Source: Callipepla californica brunnescens (taxonomy: Eukaryota; Chordata; Aves; Galliformes; Odontophoridae). From it: a stretch of DNA of 64,000 bases. Of this stretch, positions 26,861 through 39,600 are shown piece by piece. Position 1 is the stretch's first letter; each line of letters begins with the position of its first letter. The translations under genes were made by a program, and so were the position numbers. The stretch covers positions 372,001 to 436,000 of the forward strand of contig JALIRH010000064.1 in NCBI GenBank assembly GCA_023055505.1, in the 5' to 3' direction. Below the pieces are notes generated by a model. That model saw only the letters and a list, made by a program, of their open reading frames with translations. It searched no databases and was not told where the DNA came from.

Positions 26861-26980
26861 GTATGGATAAGGAATGGCACCAAAGTCAGGGAAAGTGAAC
26901 TATCTAAGGTCCTGGAGAAGTCTGTGGCAGATCAAGCAGCCCCTTAATGGTGTGTCTCCCGAGTACTTCTCCAGCATAAT
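26861..26980 (-). mobile_element. MIR-like SINE, minus strand
   Basis: Read on the plus strand, GGGAAAGTGAACTATCTAAGG, TCCTGGAGAAGTCTGTGGCAG and CGAGTACTTCTCCAGCATAAT follow in order the complement of MIR: the AAGTGACTTGCCCAAGGTCAC core, the GTGGCAGAGCC box, and the CCGTGCTCTTAACCACTATGCTAT 5' part. Divergence is high, as expected for such an old SINE. The assignment rests on order and spacing across about 120 bp, not on any long exact match. Confidence 0.55.
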
Positions 26981-28576
26981 AAGAATCACCTTTCTGAGGA
27001 GATAACATCCATGACAGTTGACAAATCATATGATAGAGAAACAAGACTTTCAAAACCTGACTGTTCTTTTCTGATATTTTGTATTCTGAGGCTCAACTTG
27101 AAGATGTCCTTGTGTTTGCATCTAAGAAAAAAATACTCAGCATTTCCACCAGACTAAAAGTGCTTCAAACTGGGCATTTAAAATCTGGGGCACCCGAACA
27201 GTGGCTGTTTGTGAACATTTGCTCTTACAACTGTGATTTGACCTATATAAGAGAGTAATTCAAAAAATGTCTGGAATCTTATTTTGTTCAACAGATCTGT
27301 AACTGATACGGGCTAATGAAATATCATTCACCATAGTTCCTAGCCAGATTCACAACAACTTCTTGGTCCATCTGTTCACAGAAGACAGCATTTTACATAT
27401 CTCTTTGTATCCATATTTGTAAAGTCTGTCTTCAACTTCCTCCACTATATATACGGTCCTTTCTCACAAATACAGAAATACATGGATATAATAAATAGAA
27501 GATTCTATAGGTTGAATACAATAAAAACATAGTCCACCCTCTCAAAAAAAAACTATGCATGAATATTTATTGAATAGCCTTCTCCTATTCAAAAATACAT
27601 ATTTATTTGACTTCAGAGTTCTTGCTGTTCTACCAGTAATGAACCACAAATAGCTAAAGTGAACAGCACATGAATAACGAATAGGCTAAATATTAATCAT
27701 TCAAAATATTCACTAAGTACTCAGAATTTTTAACTACTTTAAAAGAACTACAACTTTGTTAATGATGTTTTAAGAAAAATGAAATGAAATGAATAAGTAA
27801 GGATATTATTTATGCAATTTAATTGTATGTTTTTTTACCAAGTCTTACACATATTTTTTTCTTCCAGATTCTGGTTACATGTTGAAACAATAAATATATT
27901 TTAAAAATGCTCTGCTTATTTATTTATTAGAATTTTTTTATTTATGCTGTCTTCCTCTGTAAGTTTTATACAAAATGAAGGACTTTTTAGATTATTTCCT
28001 TTTTTTTCCCCACTACTTTTTGGCATATGTTTAAATGAAGCCCAAATATTTAGGAAAACATGCCAGTTCATAAGCATTTTAAGTTTTCCCCTTGGTTGAT
28101 AGGATCTGCATGCAAGGGTTAATTTTGTCTTTATTGCAGGAAATGTAGCACGATTATAAAAGACTGATGGAAAAAAAAATAAGTTAAAGGAGCCCATGTT
28201 GACTGTATGAATTTTTAAATAGAGATATGCACAGGTAACATTTTATAGCTAGTCTATAGCATGTATATAAATGTATTTACTACCAATGAACAAAAATCTG
28301 AATCACCAAACTTCTAGTGTCCCACAGATTTACTTTTCTTTCTTTTTTGAGTAATAGACTGTTGGAGAAAAGGGGTTAAATGCAGTTTCTAAATGAAAAA
28401 GTGTTTTATTGTGTCAAGTGTCAGGAAGTGAGTAGAGGTGTAAAGGAAAGAGAGAGCGAGAGAATAAGATCGTTAGAGCTGATACCATGAAGTGTAACAT
28501 AAATTCAGAGATGACAGAGCAGGTAAGGTCTTTGAAATGTAGCCATCAAAATTATGTCACCTACAGCTGAGAATCC
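26981..28576. other. No gene seen; unique DNA
   Basis: The sequence is A+T-rich. Near 27835-27869 a pyrimidine tract ends in TTCTTCCAG, with AATAAA about 20 bases downstream. That would suit a tiny terminal exon, but there is no coding signal. The minus-strand open frame 27916-28197 (93 codons) is unrecognised. Confidence 0.55.
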
Positions 28577-28948
<372 letters not shown>

Positions 28949-29500
28949 AACACAATGCAAATGTGTTTTAAATACACAGCAAGAGACTTTACTGTATGGG
29001 GTCTACTGAAACAATTTAAAAAAAAAATCCTTTCTAGTATGCGGGGAGTAAAACTGTGAGGGTTTCATGCAGACCTTCCATAGGAAGTATGTCATTTCTC
29101 TTTAGCGAGTAACTTTTTTGCAGTGCCAGATTCTGTCTTATCAAATCAAATTAGTAACATAAATTGCATGAACATTTGGCCCTACACATATTGTTACTTT
29201 GACTGTTCCTTTTATCTTGTCAGATACCACAAACTTTGACAAGTTTATTTGTGCTCACTGTGATAAATTCTCTAGTAGTGCACACATAAGCTTATGTATT
29301 TGCCCCAGTAGAGAATTTGTTATCTTATGTCAGACACACTTGTTTTCACATGAAGCTTCTTCAATACTCTATCCAAGGAAATGATCTCAGGAATATTTTC
29401 TTCTATTCTTTTCCCCTAGTGCCACAGTATTTCACCTCACAGGCAGTACATTAGCTCTTCTTAACTGTCTCAGCTACACTCATCCAATTGGTTTTTCTGC

Positions 29501-29680
29501 CTGAGGGCAAAATCCTGCAATCAGGATTACTCATACAAAGCTCACACTGAAATAAATAGGAATGTTACTCACATATGGCTAAAAGCCCCCTTGTCTGGTT
29601 ATGCAAAGAACTGATACACAAAGTGGGCCAAGATTTCAGTCAGTATAAATCAGTGTAGCTCCACTACAATGGAACAGAAT
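29501..29680. repeat. Probable ancient amniote interspersed repeat
   Basis: The blocks GAGGGCAAAATCCTGCAATCAGG, CATACAAAGCTCACACTGAAATAAATAGGAATG and GGGCCAAGATTTCAGTCAGTATAAATCAGTGTAGCTCC resemble a repeat class common in sauropsid genomes. Its copies carry 'gggccaaatcctgc', 'cattgaagtcaatgg' and 'tggtataaatcagcatagctcc' type phrases. I cannot name the family, and divergence is large. The open frame 29702-29917 just downstream is unrecognised. Confidence 0.35.
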
Positions 29681-30849
29681 TAGTGTTCATCAGCCAAGTA
29701 AGTGATGTTACACGTGCAACAGTTTCATATTATAAAGGAGATATTTGTTATATCAGAAAACAGTGTTGATTCTGCATTGGCCTTGTCAGTTAAAGAAAAA
29801 GAAAAGAATCTTAAACAAAAAAGCTACTCCACGATGTTTGGACTTCTATCCAAATGTTCATATACTCTTGATGAGAAAACACATGTAAAAAAACTTTGTT
29901 TCACCAAGGAGCATTAAATTATATGTCAGATTTCTAGAGATTTTCTTTTGCAGTTACATACAAAGTGCTGTGCTGCATCTCTTGGATTCTATTAAAGTTT
30001 CAGAGCTGGCAAGAGGAGGACTACATTCTTCTTCAGAAGAGGATTAGGAAGAAAGGCACTTGAAGCTGGTGTGAAATATGAGCACTATCTAGAATAACAG
30101 AGTATGTCAGGCTGGTAAAGAAGAAAAGCAAGGCATGCTGACAAAATCAAAGGGAAAAAAAAGTCTTTGCAAATTCAAACATCTATGTGCTACCAAGTAT
30201 TCTGAAATGAAAACAGCTTTTAAAGTTTGCCAAAATTGGAAGCTTCTTGTCAAGCTCCAATTATTTATGTGCCATTTGCTTAGAAGAGAAAGTCAACATG
30301 GGATGATGCACTAATAACATTTAATTTGTCATGTGTTAGCAATTACTTCACTATCACTTTTTAGATCCCTCAAGTATATGTGTTATGTTTATGTATACTA
30401 GAAAAAAAAGGTACAAAAGAATAAGAAGTTTTTAAGCTTATAAAATATAACCATTTTCCAGAATACAGAATTTCAACATATCTGACTGCTTTTTTAAACA
30501 GGTACGATCAAAACAAGAGTCTGTTTAATTATTCTGTAAGACCAAGAAGGAAACTGCTTCAGAATAACACTTTAAGAAAAGCAGTGCAGTAAGTAGTCTG
30601 CTTTTGTTGATATTGAGAAAATGTGTAGTTTGGGAAAGTTATTCTGGGGACTGGGTTCCTTTGGCATTAAGGCATGCACCCCAATGAACTGATTGTCTAT
30701 GTAACATGGTCTTAAAGAGCTTTTTAAACTATATACCATAATCTGATGGTATTTTAGCCCTTCTCTCTACATTCTGACTACTCAGTGTAACTTCCTCTCA
30801 GTGCAACTTCCAACAGTTGTTAGATAAATTTAACTGTGCTTTAAGAATG
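29681..30849. other. No gene seen; unique DNA
   Basis: Ordinary A+T-rich sequence. I see no named repeat and no coding signal. Confidence 0.6.
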
Positions 30850-30913
30850 AGAGTTTGGACTAAATGTCTTGTAGATGTCCCTTCCAACCCCAATCATTCT
30901 GCAATTCTGTGGT
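30850..30913 (+). mobile_element. CR1 LINE 3' tail, about 64 bp
   Basis: GAGAGTTTGGACTAAATGTC, then GTCCCTTCCAACCCCAATCATTCTG, then CAATTCTGTGG is the terminal box of the CR1 3' UTR (GGACT..ATGA..., TCCCTTCCAACCCC) plus one and a half octamers. Almost the whole element is missing, which is common for CR1. Confidence 0.78.
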
Positions 30914-32373
30914 TTCTTCAAAAGAATAGCTCTTTTCTTTCTAATATACTCTGCTTCAGGAAAAAGTTCAGTTCATAATTTAATGGTCTAAATTCCACCT
31001 TTGTTCTAATATATGCTGTTTGTAATACTGAGATGTCATTTACAGCATTGTGTTACCTTTTGATTTTCAAAAAATCGGTAAAATGTTTTCACTAATGACA
31101 TAAAAAAAGAAAAAGTAAGGAACAAGAAGGAAAAAATATATAGTCCTCTGGAGTGTTTTATAATTTGACTAAAGGTATCATGGATAGCAGGGACTTTACA
31201 GGCTGTCAGCATTAGCATTAGCAGTTTTTAACCATGACCTGAGCTCTGACAAGCTGTTTCCACACTGTCAGTCTCTCTGCTTGAGCTGGCAAGTCGTATA
31301 TAGTGAAACTGTCCAGACTTTATCTGTGCAGTTACTTAAGAAGCCTATCTGGTGCATTTGCCTGTCCCACCAGTACTAAAAGAGCCTGGAAAAGTCTGAG
31401 TGACCTGTTAATCTGAGCAATCTTATTGGATAGTTTAAAGAAAAAAAAATCTATTAACATGCATCACCAAGTTGGCTTTAGAATCCTCACTGTCTTTCTA
31501 TTTCTGCAGATTTTTTCTGAAGGTACCTCACTGCTATTTAAAGGATGCATCAATTAAAGAACTATTTATGAAAGAGTTAAAAAAATAATTGTTCCACCTA
31601 GGAATCTCCTTTTCCTTTTGCAATTGAGAATTAAAACAGTCATTCGGAAAAAAAAAAAAAAAAAGAAAAAAAGAAAAAGTTGACTAAAATGTTCTAGTGG
31701 CTTAGGAATATATGCTCTAGATGTTCAATACTATGTGATATTTTCAGTATCCTTTTTGCTATGTCTGTTAATCCAGAAATACTTTTCAAAATTTCACTCT
31801 ACTGGCCACATCTTGTTTTTAGAGTTGGCTGATGTCTAATGTGTACTCAGAAATGCACAAGGAGAGGTGAATGTGAGGGGTTGGAAGGCAGTTGCATATG
31901 CATCTTTCTTGGTCTCCAGTCTGGATAGAAAACTACACAACAGAAAACTCAACTGCTCCACTATCTAGATAGAACAAATAACTTCTGAATATTTTCATTT
32001 TTAACTCACTCCATTATGCCAGATTATGGGTAAACTGTTTCCTTCCTTAAACAATAAAAGTAATGTATTTCCAAAAAGATCTGGATTTTCATTGAGGATA
32101 AAATTATATTGATTTTCTGAACAGTATAAATATATTTTATATTTTCAAATGGAAAATCTGAAAGCATGAGATGAAAGTGAAGTTTCTAGATTGCAACTAA
32201 AATGAAAAGCCTGTTTAAGATAACATAAAGATAAGCCACATAAAGTCTTTATATTTTCTTTTCAACGTCTAGATATCTGAGGACTCAGTCTAGAAATTTT
32301 ACGTTTTCGTACTAAGAATATATGATGCCATTATACTGATGTGAAGTTCTAACTATTGTGCCTACAAACATTT
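30914..32373. other. No gene seen; unique DNA
   Basis: A run of 17 A residues at 31648-31664, continuing as AAAAG repeats, is the only notable item. I see no hallmark of a processed pseudogene upstream of it. Confidence 0.6.
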
Positions 32374-32620
32374 CACAGAATCACACAGAATCAGAGAATC
32401 ACAGAGTCATAGGAATTGGAAAGGACCTCTAGAGATCATTGAGCCCGACCCCCCTGCCAAAGCAGGTTCCCTACACCAGGTCGCACAGATAGGCATCCAG
32501 GTGGGTCTTGAATATCTCCAAAGAAGGAGATTCCACAGCCCCCCTTGTTCAGTGCTCTGTTACCCTCACCGTAAAGAAGTTCTTGTGAACAATCATGCGG
32601 AACTTCCTATGTTGCAGTTA
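32374..32620 (-). mobile_element. CR1 LINE 3' end, minus strand
   Basis: The plus strand begins with complemented octamers (CACAGAATC repeats, 32374-32405). It continues GGAAAGGACCTCTAGAGATCATTGAGCCCGACCCCC, CAGGTGGGTCTTGAATATCTCC, TCCACAGCCCCCCTTGTTCAG and CACCGTAAAGAAGTTCTTGTG, which is the CR1 3' UTR and end of ORF2 in reverse. The 5' truncation is near 32620. It belongs to a different CR1 subfamily from the plus-strand copy next to it, judging by the ATTCTGTG-type tail, and the frame is not open. Confidence 0.92.
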
Positions 32621-32756
32621 AATCCCTATTCATAGAAGCATCCACTTTTTTATCCAGCTGTTCTTTAACTTTTCAGCATGCAGCTCCTTCTTAAAGTTCC
32701 TTGAAGAACCTCAAACTTGTCTGGTATTTGCTGTGGCAGCTAGAAGCATATTCATC

Positions 32757-34202
32757 CATGGGGCCCAATGGTCTTCATCTCAAGGTACACAGAGAGTTGG
32801 CTCATGTCATTGCAAGACCTCTCTCAATTATTTTTCAATGATCTTGGGAACCTGGAGAAGTCTCAGTTGACTGGAAGCTGTCAAGCATTCCAGTTTTCAG
32901 GAAGGTGTACTTACAAGCCTGTCAGTCTCACTTCAGTTCCTGGTAAAAATATGGAGAAAATTATGCTGAGACCTGCTGAAAAATACCAGAAGGACAGTGC
33001 TCTCATTGGTCAAAGCCAACACGGATTCATGAGGGAAAAGTCATATTTAATTCAGTCTTCTTTTATGACATACAGGTGACCAAAGGAAGATAGTCAATTA
33101 TATAATTTCAGATTTCAGTAAAGCTTTAAATATTATTTCTTTCAGAATAAAATGTCCATCATATGGCTAGACAAAAATATAATTTGATGGCTGAGTAATT
33201 GGCTGATGGTAGAGCCTGATAGGTTCTAGTAAATAGCCATTGGGATGATTGGTTGTTCACTAATGGGCATTCCCAGGGCTCCATTTTAGGGCCAATTCCC
33301 TTTAATGTCATCATGGATCACTTGGATGTAGAACTAGAAGATACTTTGAGTAAGTTTGCTGACAATACTAAATAGAGAGGAGCTGTTGATTCTGACCAGG
33401 GTGGAGCGGCCTTGTAGAGGTATCTCAATAAATTAGAGCCCTGGACAATCACTGACCACATGAAGTTGAACAACAGCAAATGTAAGATTCTGCACCTGCA
33501 AAGAGGCAACCCTGGCTGTGCATACAGACTGGGCGATGAGACACTGGAGAGCAGCAGTTGAAAGAGATTTGGAGGTCTTGGCTGACAGCAAGTCAAACAT
33601 GTCCCCATGCAGCCAAGAAAGCCAACTATATCTTGGGGTGTATCAATCACAACTTTGTTGAGCAGTTGAGGGAGATTATTTTCCTGCTCTACTCAGCAGT
33701 GTTGCAGCCTCACCTTGAATACTGTGTGAATTTTGGGTTGCCACAATTCAAAAATGACATGAAACTATTACAGTGTCCAGAGGGTTACAAAGATGGTGAA
33801 TGATCTGAAGGACAAGATGTATGTGGAGTGGCTGAAGCCCCTTGTTTTGTTCAGCAAAGAGGAGACTGATGGGAGACTTCATCATGGCCTATTGCCATGA
33901 GGTAGGTGCTCATCTTCTATCTCTGGTAATGAGCAATAGAACCTGAGGGAACAGCATGAAGCTGTGACAAGGGAAGTTCAGGTTGGAAATTAAGAGAAGG
34001 CTCTCCACTGACTGAGTGGTTGGGCACTGGAAGAGGATCCCCAGGGAAGTGCTCATGACACCAACCTTGATGAAATTCAAGAAGCATCTAGACAACGTTC
34101 TCGGATATATAGTCAAATTTTAGGGTGGTCCTCTGTGGAGACAGGAGTTGGACTTAAGGGTTTCTTCCAACTCAGGGTATTCTTTGATTCTATGGTTCTA
34201 TG
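32757..34202 (+). mobile_element. CR1 LINE fragment: part of reverse transcriptase plus 3' UTR
   Basis: This is the longest CR1 copy in the window, about 1.45 kb. The first open part (32768-33079) contains KPVSLTSVPGK and GQSQHGFMREKS, which are conserved RT palm-region motifs of CR1 ORF2. Further on the frame is broken, but FNVIMDHLDVELEDTLSKFA can be read. The YADD-box equivalent at 33355-33372 is FADNTK, so the second catalytic aspartate is Asn, and a stop follows at 33373. Later blocks (AACAGCAAATGTAAGATTCTGCACCTGC; CAGCCAAGAAAGCCAACTATATC; TACTGTGTGAATTTTGGGTTG; ACTGGAAGAGGATCCCCAGGG) run in order to a tail GATTCTATGGTTCTATG. Many stops and frame changes make it dead. The shorter open frames on either strand between 33318 and 34116 are parts or shadows of it. 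Confidence 0.93.
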
Positions 34203-36573
34203 TACTTTCATGATTTTTGAAGGAGCACTGAGATATTTTGCACTGTTTACCTCCATAATACAATCTATCTCACAATAAAAGAGTTGGAAACTTTATTTTC
34301 CGCAAGCCTTGATAAGCAAAAATAATTTTGGATGTAACATTTTTTATACCCAAAAGGTTTTTTTCCTAGAAACCCTAATTTGTACAAAAAGTTCTAAGAT
34401 AAAAGCTGAATAAGTTGATAGTGACATTACCATTGCAGATATAAAATGGCAGGGTCAGATCCCCCACCTATAATATCCACATTGAACTGAAGTCATGGCT
34501 TCAATTCAATTTTTGACATTAAAACAGATTTGAATGGTATTATTGAGCTATGAATCTTCAAATAATTTATTTTCTCTTGTATCTTGTGGTGTTTTTTGTT
34601 TAATTACTACTTTTGGCAAAATAATCAGTGAGCATCCGAAGTCCAGATCTTTCTCATGGACCTCATATACAGAGGTCTCTACAGATGACATCAAATGTTT
34701 GTGTGTCTGAATTCCTTTTCTAAAATAGGTAAACCTCTGATAAGTAAGTTTCAGCAACACTGTCTTAAATTTAATGTTTTGATAGCCATTTTGAATGCAT
34801 AAACTGAAAATAATTTATAGGTGCCAAATTACAAAGCCACAAATTACTGTGTAATAGTGAAGTGGCACAAGAATCTCTCTGGATCTAAAAGTAGAAGACC
34901 AAAATCTCGGACCTAAATTTTCATTCCTAAATATAATCAAAAGCTAACAGAAAATAACTGCCATTATCTACCTGTCTGTGTACAGAAAGGATAGATCAAG
35001 TCAACAATGAAACAAAACCTCCTGAAACACAATTCTATCTGCAAACTTTGGGGGTTCATTCTCAATTTAAAAACCTAAAGCTAAACTTCATTAGTAGAAA
35101 TGTAAAAAAAGAAATAACAAATGAACTTTTTAAAGTAAATACACAGACACTAGCTAGAGGAGATATTCAGACTTAGATATGTGTACAACCTTAGATATGT
35201 GAACTTTTATCTCTTAAAGATAAGCTGCTAATTATCATAAAGGTTTTTATGTCCTCAGACACCAAAACAGCAGAGCAAGCAATACTGGAAATGGTCACAG
35301 CATAATTCACATATGGAAAGTAATCGTTCTGAAGGCAAACACTTTCAAATTCGTATTTGCTGCTTTGCAAGGGATTTTTCATCAGAAGTCCTTTTCCAGA
35401 GTTTAGGGTAAAGGGGATGAACAAAATTCTTACTACAGGCCACCATGATTAACTTGTAAGTAGGAATAGGGCAGCAACCTTCTCCATCCTGAATACTGTT
35501 TTCCAAATGAAGGTCAATAATTACCTGATAACTGCCAGCTTGTTGAGCCATTGCTTAATGCTTCTGAATTTCTTTAGTGTGATTAAGAGCATGTTCTAAA
35601 CCTCAATATCAGCTTATATTAATGAAGACTCCACTAATCTTTTCCATGCTGTAAGTAAGGTGTTAATAGTTCTAAAATGAAATAGTACCTAAAACACAAC
35701 TCAGTCATTTTCTTCATAGCTCAAAGTTATTTGCATAAGATGTATCACCCTACACAAATATTTACTTTGCTATAGCCAAAGACATGGCAAATTATACATG
35801 ACAAATTTGAACTCCTGTCTTTCACACTTGCCTTTGAATCCATGTCTTTCACTCTTGCTGGTTTTCAGAAAGAAGAAGAGAAAAAAATGATATTTTTCTC
35901 CAATAAGATTCAACACGGACTTCAAAGACCTGAATTCTTCCTATAAAAATTTATTATGGCCTGCTTAAAAAGATGGGGGGAAAAAAATAGCTGTATTCAT
36001 GGATTCATTACAGACACAAAAAGGGGATACTTCTACAGACCAAAGAGAATTTAAAAGATTTATTTATGATGTATTACTGTAATTTTAAATTTAGACATGC
36101 AAATTTTTTAATTTGCACTGACTGCTTTGCCTTAATGGTTTTGATTAATACTTGGAGGTAGTGTTTGTGAAAGAGATTTATACCGTGATTCATCTGCAAA
36201 ATAATCAAATCATTACCAGCTAATGACAAAGCTGTGAAAAATGATATAGATATTGTGTAATCCCCAGCTATTGTAGTGCACATGAAGGTAACCAGTACTT
36301 CCAGAAAAAGTGTTAATAACTGCTCGGAAGTTTTCTCCAGGTTCTTTTTAATTTGGTAAAAAATACATTGGTCTTAAGAAAGCTGCCTGATAAATGTAGC
36401 AGTCATTAACATCTCTAAAACCTAGATTTTTGTAAATGTGCCAAATTTGGAAGAAACCCTCCTCTCTACCCAGAAATTAAGTCCCTACATATCTCTGCAT
36501 TTTACTTCCGTATTCACAAACCGAAAGATCTAATAAATAAAGAGGTTGGGTGTTCATTTGGTGTTTTGTTTGG
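34203..36573. other. No gene seen; unique DNA with a small hairpin
   Basis: An imperfect inverted repeat at 34481-34510 (ATTGAACTGAAG ... CTTCAATTCAAT, 11 of 12 pairs, 6-nt loop) follows GGGTCAGATCCCCC and resembles the palindromic motif of the ancient repeat class seen at 29.5 kb. Overlapping minus-strand frames at 35191-35551 are unrecognised. No coding region is supported. Confidence 0.5.
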
Positions 36574-36602
36574 TTATTTATTTATTTATTTATTTATTTA
36601 TT
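36574..36602. repeat. (TTTA)n microsatellite
   Basis: About seven uninterrupted TTTA/ATTT units, followed by TTGTTG. Confidence 0.95.
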
Positions 36603-39600
36603 GTTGTTATTAAAAATAAGAAGAAATAAAAATTGCATGTAGTTTTGAAATTATATTTTTCTTCCTTCCTGCCATGGAATGGTCCCTTCATTTTCTGTTC
36701 CGGGAGGTATTTTACTGTAAGGATAATGAGGCTGCTAGTGTATGATATTTTTGTAAAACAAATGCATAGACACTGATGTACACGCATAAGCACTCATGAA
36801 ATACAGTCCAGAATTTTTAAAATAATTTTAGAACTGTCTTTGAGTAGAAAAAAATTCAAAATATCCCTATACAATTAGCTAGAAAATATATTATTTTGCT
36901 TGACTTCAAACTGCTTTTTACAGCTTTATAGCAGATACTCCTTCACTTTTTGAAAAAGATCTTCCTAAAAAGTAGAGGAATCAGAACTTTCTGCTGAAAA
37001 ACAGGAAGAGAACAGGAATAGAAACCAGTTGTTTACCAGCTTGTGAATTTACACCTCTAAACCTATCTAAACCAACGGTTGTAAACTAGAGTAGATCTAT
37101 CATAAACAGCAGAATTCTATTGCTTTAAGCCAGTTGGCTTTTTTTTTTTTTTTTTTTTTTGATCCACTGGTCCCAAGGATCAAAGGATGCAGTTTCACCT
37201 CAGCATCCAAATTCAAGTTAACTGCACATTGCTGCCTTTCTCTTTACCCTTGATAAACCATACTTAACCAGTATTTCAATTGTATTCCATGATGATTCAG
37301 TTCAGTTCAATGATCTGACAGAAAAAATATATTTAAAAAATTACACACAGTTTACTGGTGTGACTCATTCTTCAATTGCACAGTTGCTACAGCTGAGTCA
37401 AGGGAATTAAAGAGAGCAGGGGCAGGAGGGGCAGTTAATGTTGTTAATACCCTTGTTAAATCCAGCCAAGCAATGTCATCCCCTTTATTACTCTACATTG
37501 TATAGCGGAATCTCAAGCTAAATAGAAGTCTGAAAGAACATATCCAGATCCTTTAAGCTCTCATTTTCTAAGCTGAGCTACTGTCAGACCTCTTCATGAC
37601 CGTAAATCTATCCTCTGATCTTTCTTACTGTGTGATTCATGCTTTCTATCTGTCTTTACACAACAGCCTCTAAGAGATCAACAGTCATCTTATGGATTAA
37701 CAGTAACTATTTATTTTCTGTCAAACCCTTCTATAAAAATGTTTGGTTGTCTGTTACGGTGATTCAGCTATTATCACTTGAGTATCAAAATTTAGCCAAC
37801 TCCTTACCTCGGAGGAATGCCAATCTGTGTTGTATAAACTCAGGTTTGGATCCCATCAGTCTGTACCACTAATGTGCCCTTTTCTTAGCACACACTTGAA
37901 GTGTCTGAGTTCATATTATCAGCTTCATCAGCTGGTGGGTAACTAAACTCAAACCTGACCTACTGCCTGTCAAACTCATCTTCCTTCATGGACAGAGTTC
38001 AAACCAAAGCCAGGTCTGCACCACAACTGTCTTTCCCCGTTTAGAGAAACAGTGTAAAGTGTGAACCAAATGCCAAGACAGTTAGTAAACTTGAGCTTAA
38101 ATGTGAGTTTAAATCAAAGCAAAAATGAAGTGTCTACTGAGTCCTTAAATTCCTTCTGTTGAAGCAGAGTTATGCCTCACTCAAGAAGGCTGTTCTCTTA
38201 AACGTACTCTCAGTTATGAACACCAAGTCTGCTGCTTTACCATTCAGCATGAGACTCCACAGCCCAGCTTTCTTCATCTCCTGCAGCCTTCCATCTGTTT
38301 ATTCATTCTCCTCATATTGTTCGATATTGTGGTTGTTCTTGCTCATCATTGTTCTGAGTAAGAGTTCTACAGAAATAGACTTTTGGGTAAAGCAGAGTGA
38401 GTAAAAGCAGGACACAATAGGATGTTTAAATAACGTGCAACAAACACATTAAGGAAAAATATGTTTGCTCCACATAAATTGGCAGTGACAAACTGTCACT
38501 TACCTTGTGAGCTGCTTAGAGGGTCCCAAGTGGTGGCAGCCAGCTGTGTGCTGCTGAATCTACTCATACCATGTTTCTGACCATCTCTTGGAGTATAAAG
38601 TTGCTGGTAAATTGTGTCACCTCTCTGACTTAATTATTTGTGCCACCAAAAAAATTCTTCATGAGGTGTAATTTTAAGTATCCATCACATTGCTGATTAA
38701 CAGTTTCTTCTAGTGTAATGTCCTGCATTTACTAAAAAGTATTCATTTTTTCTCCTGAAAAAATCAGCTAGCTTAAAATTACCAATCCATGATTTCATGA
38801 AAACTGCTTGTTTCAATATCTAACACTGATTCTGACTGGGAGACTGTGTACACTGATTTGCTGCCAAATGCATGTGCAATTGAAAAGAATTCTACAGGGC
38901 AAATTCATATAGAACTGGACTGGATCTGCAAATGGATTTGACAAATACTATATGTTGCAAGCATTTAACACGGCACAAAAGTTTTAATAATTAGTAGTGT
39001 GCATTTGTGGTGTTTTTAGCCAAACCTTTCACAGTATTTCACTATGTAACCATTTTTTGAGAGATTTTTCTACTGTTAAGCATTTCATATATCAGAAAAT
39101 CTTAAAATACATTCAATTTTCATCTATAGCACCATGGTCTCTGTCATGTGCTAACCACTAAAAATATAGAGAAGGCAATTCTTTTCAGTAATATATTCCT
39201 ATTGTCTAGCTTTAGGCAAAGACACCAGTAAAGCTCTGAAGGAAGTCGAGGATCACTGGTCTATAATGGTCAAATTCAGTCCATCTTAGAAGTTTTTCTG
39301 AAAATAACTTTTGTCCTCCAGACACAGCTACTTCATTTGCCTCTTCTTTGCATGAATATTTGACTTGCTATTACTATTTCTTTATAACTTTTTAAAAGGT
39401 TTGTAAGGTTTTATTTCTTTATCATTAGATATGCCCACAACTAGACACATATATATACATCAAAAACACTGGTGTTTTCTTTGACATAAGTTAATCTGAC
39501 ATACTGAATAGGCTTCTAGGGTTTCAAAACATTTTATCTGCTTGTAGTATACTTTAGAAATTAAACAAGGAAAAAGAAAATATTTAGAACCAGTAAAATG

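Noticed and set aside
37139..37160. Poly(T) as the end of an antisense retroposed gene
   Set aside because: Flanking sequence shows no open frame or known repeat on the minus strand.
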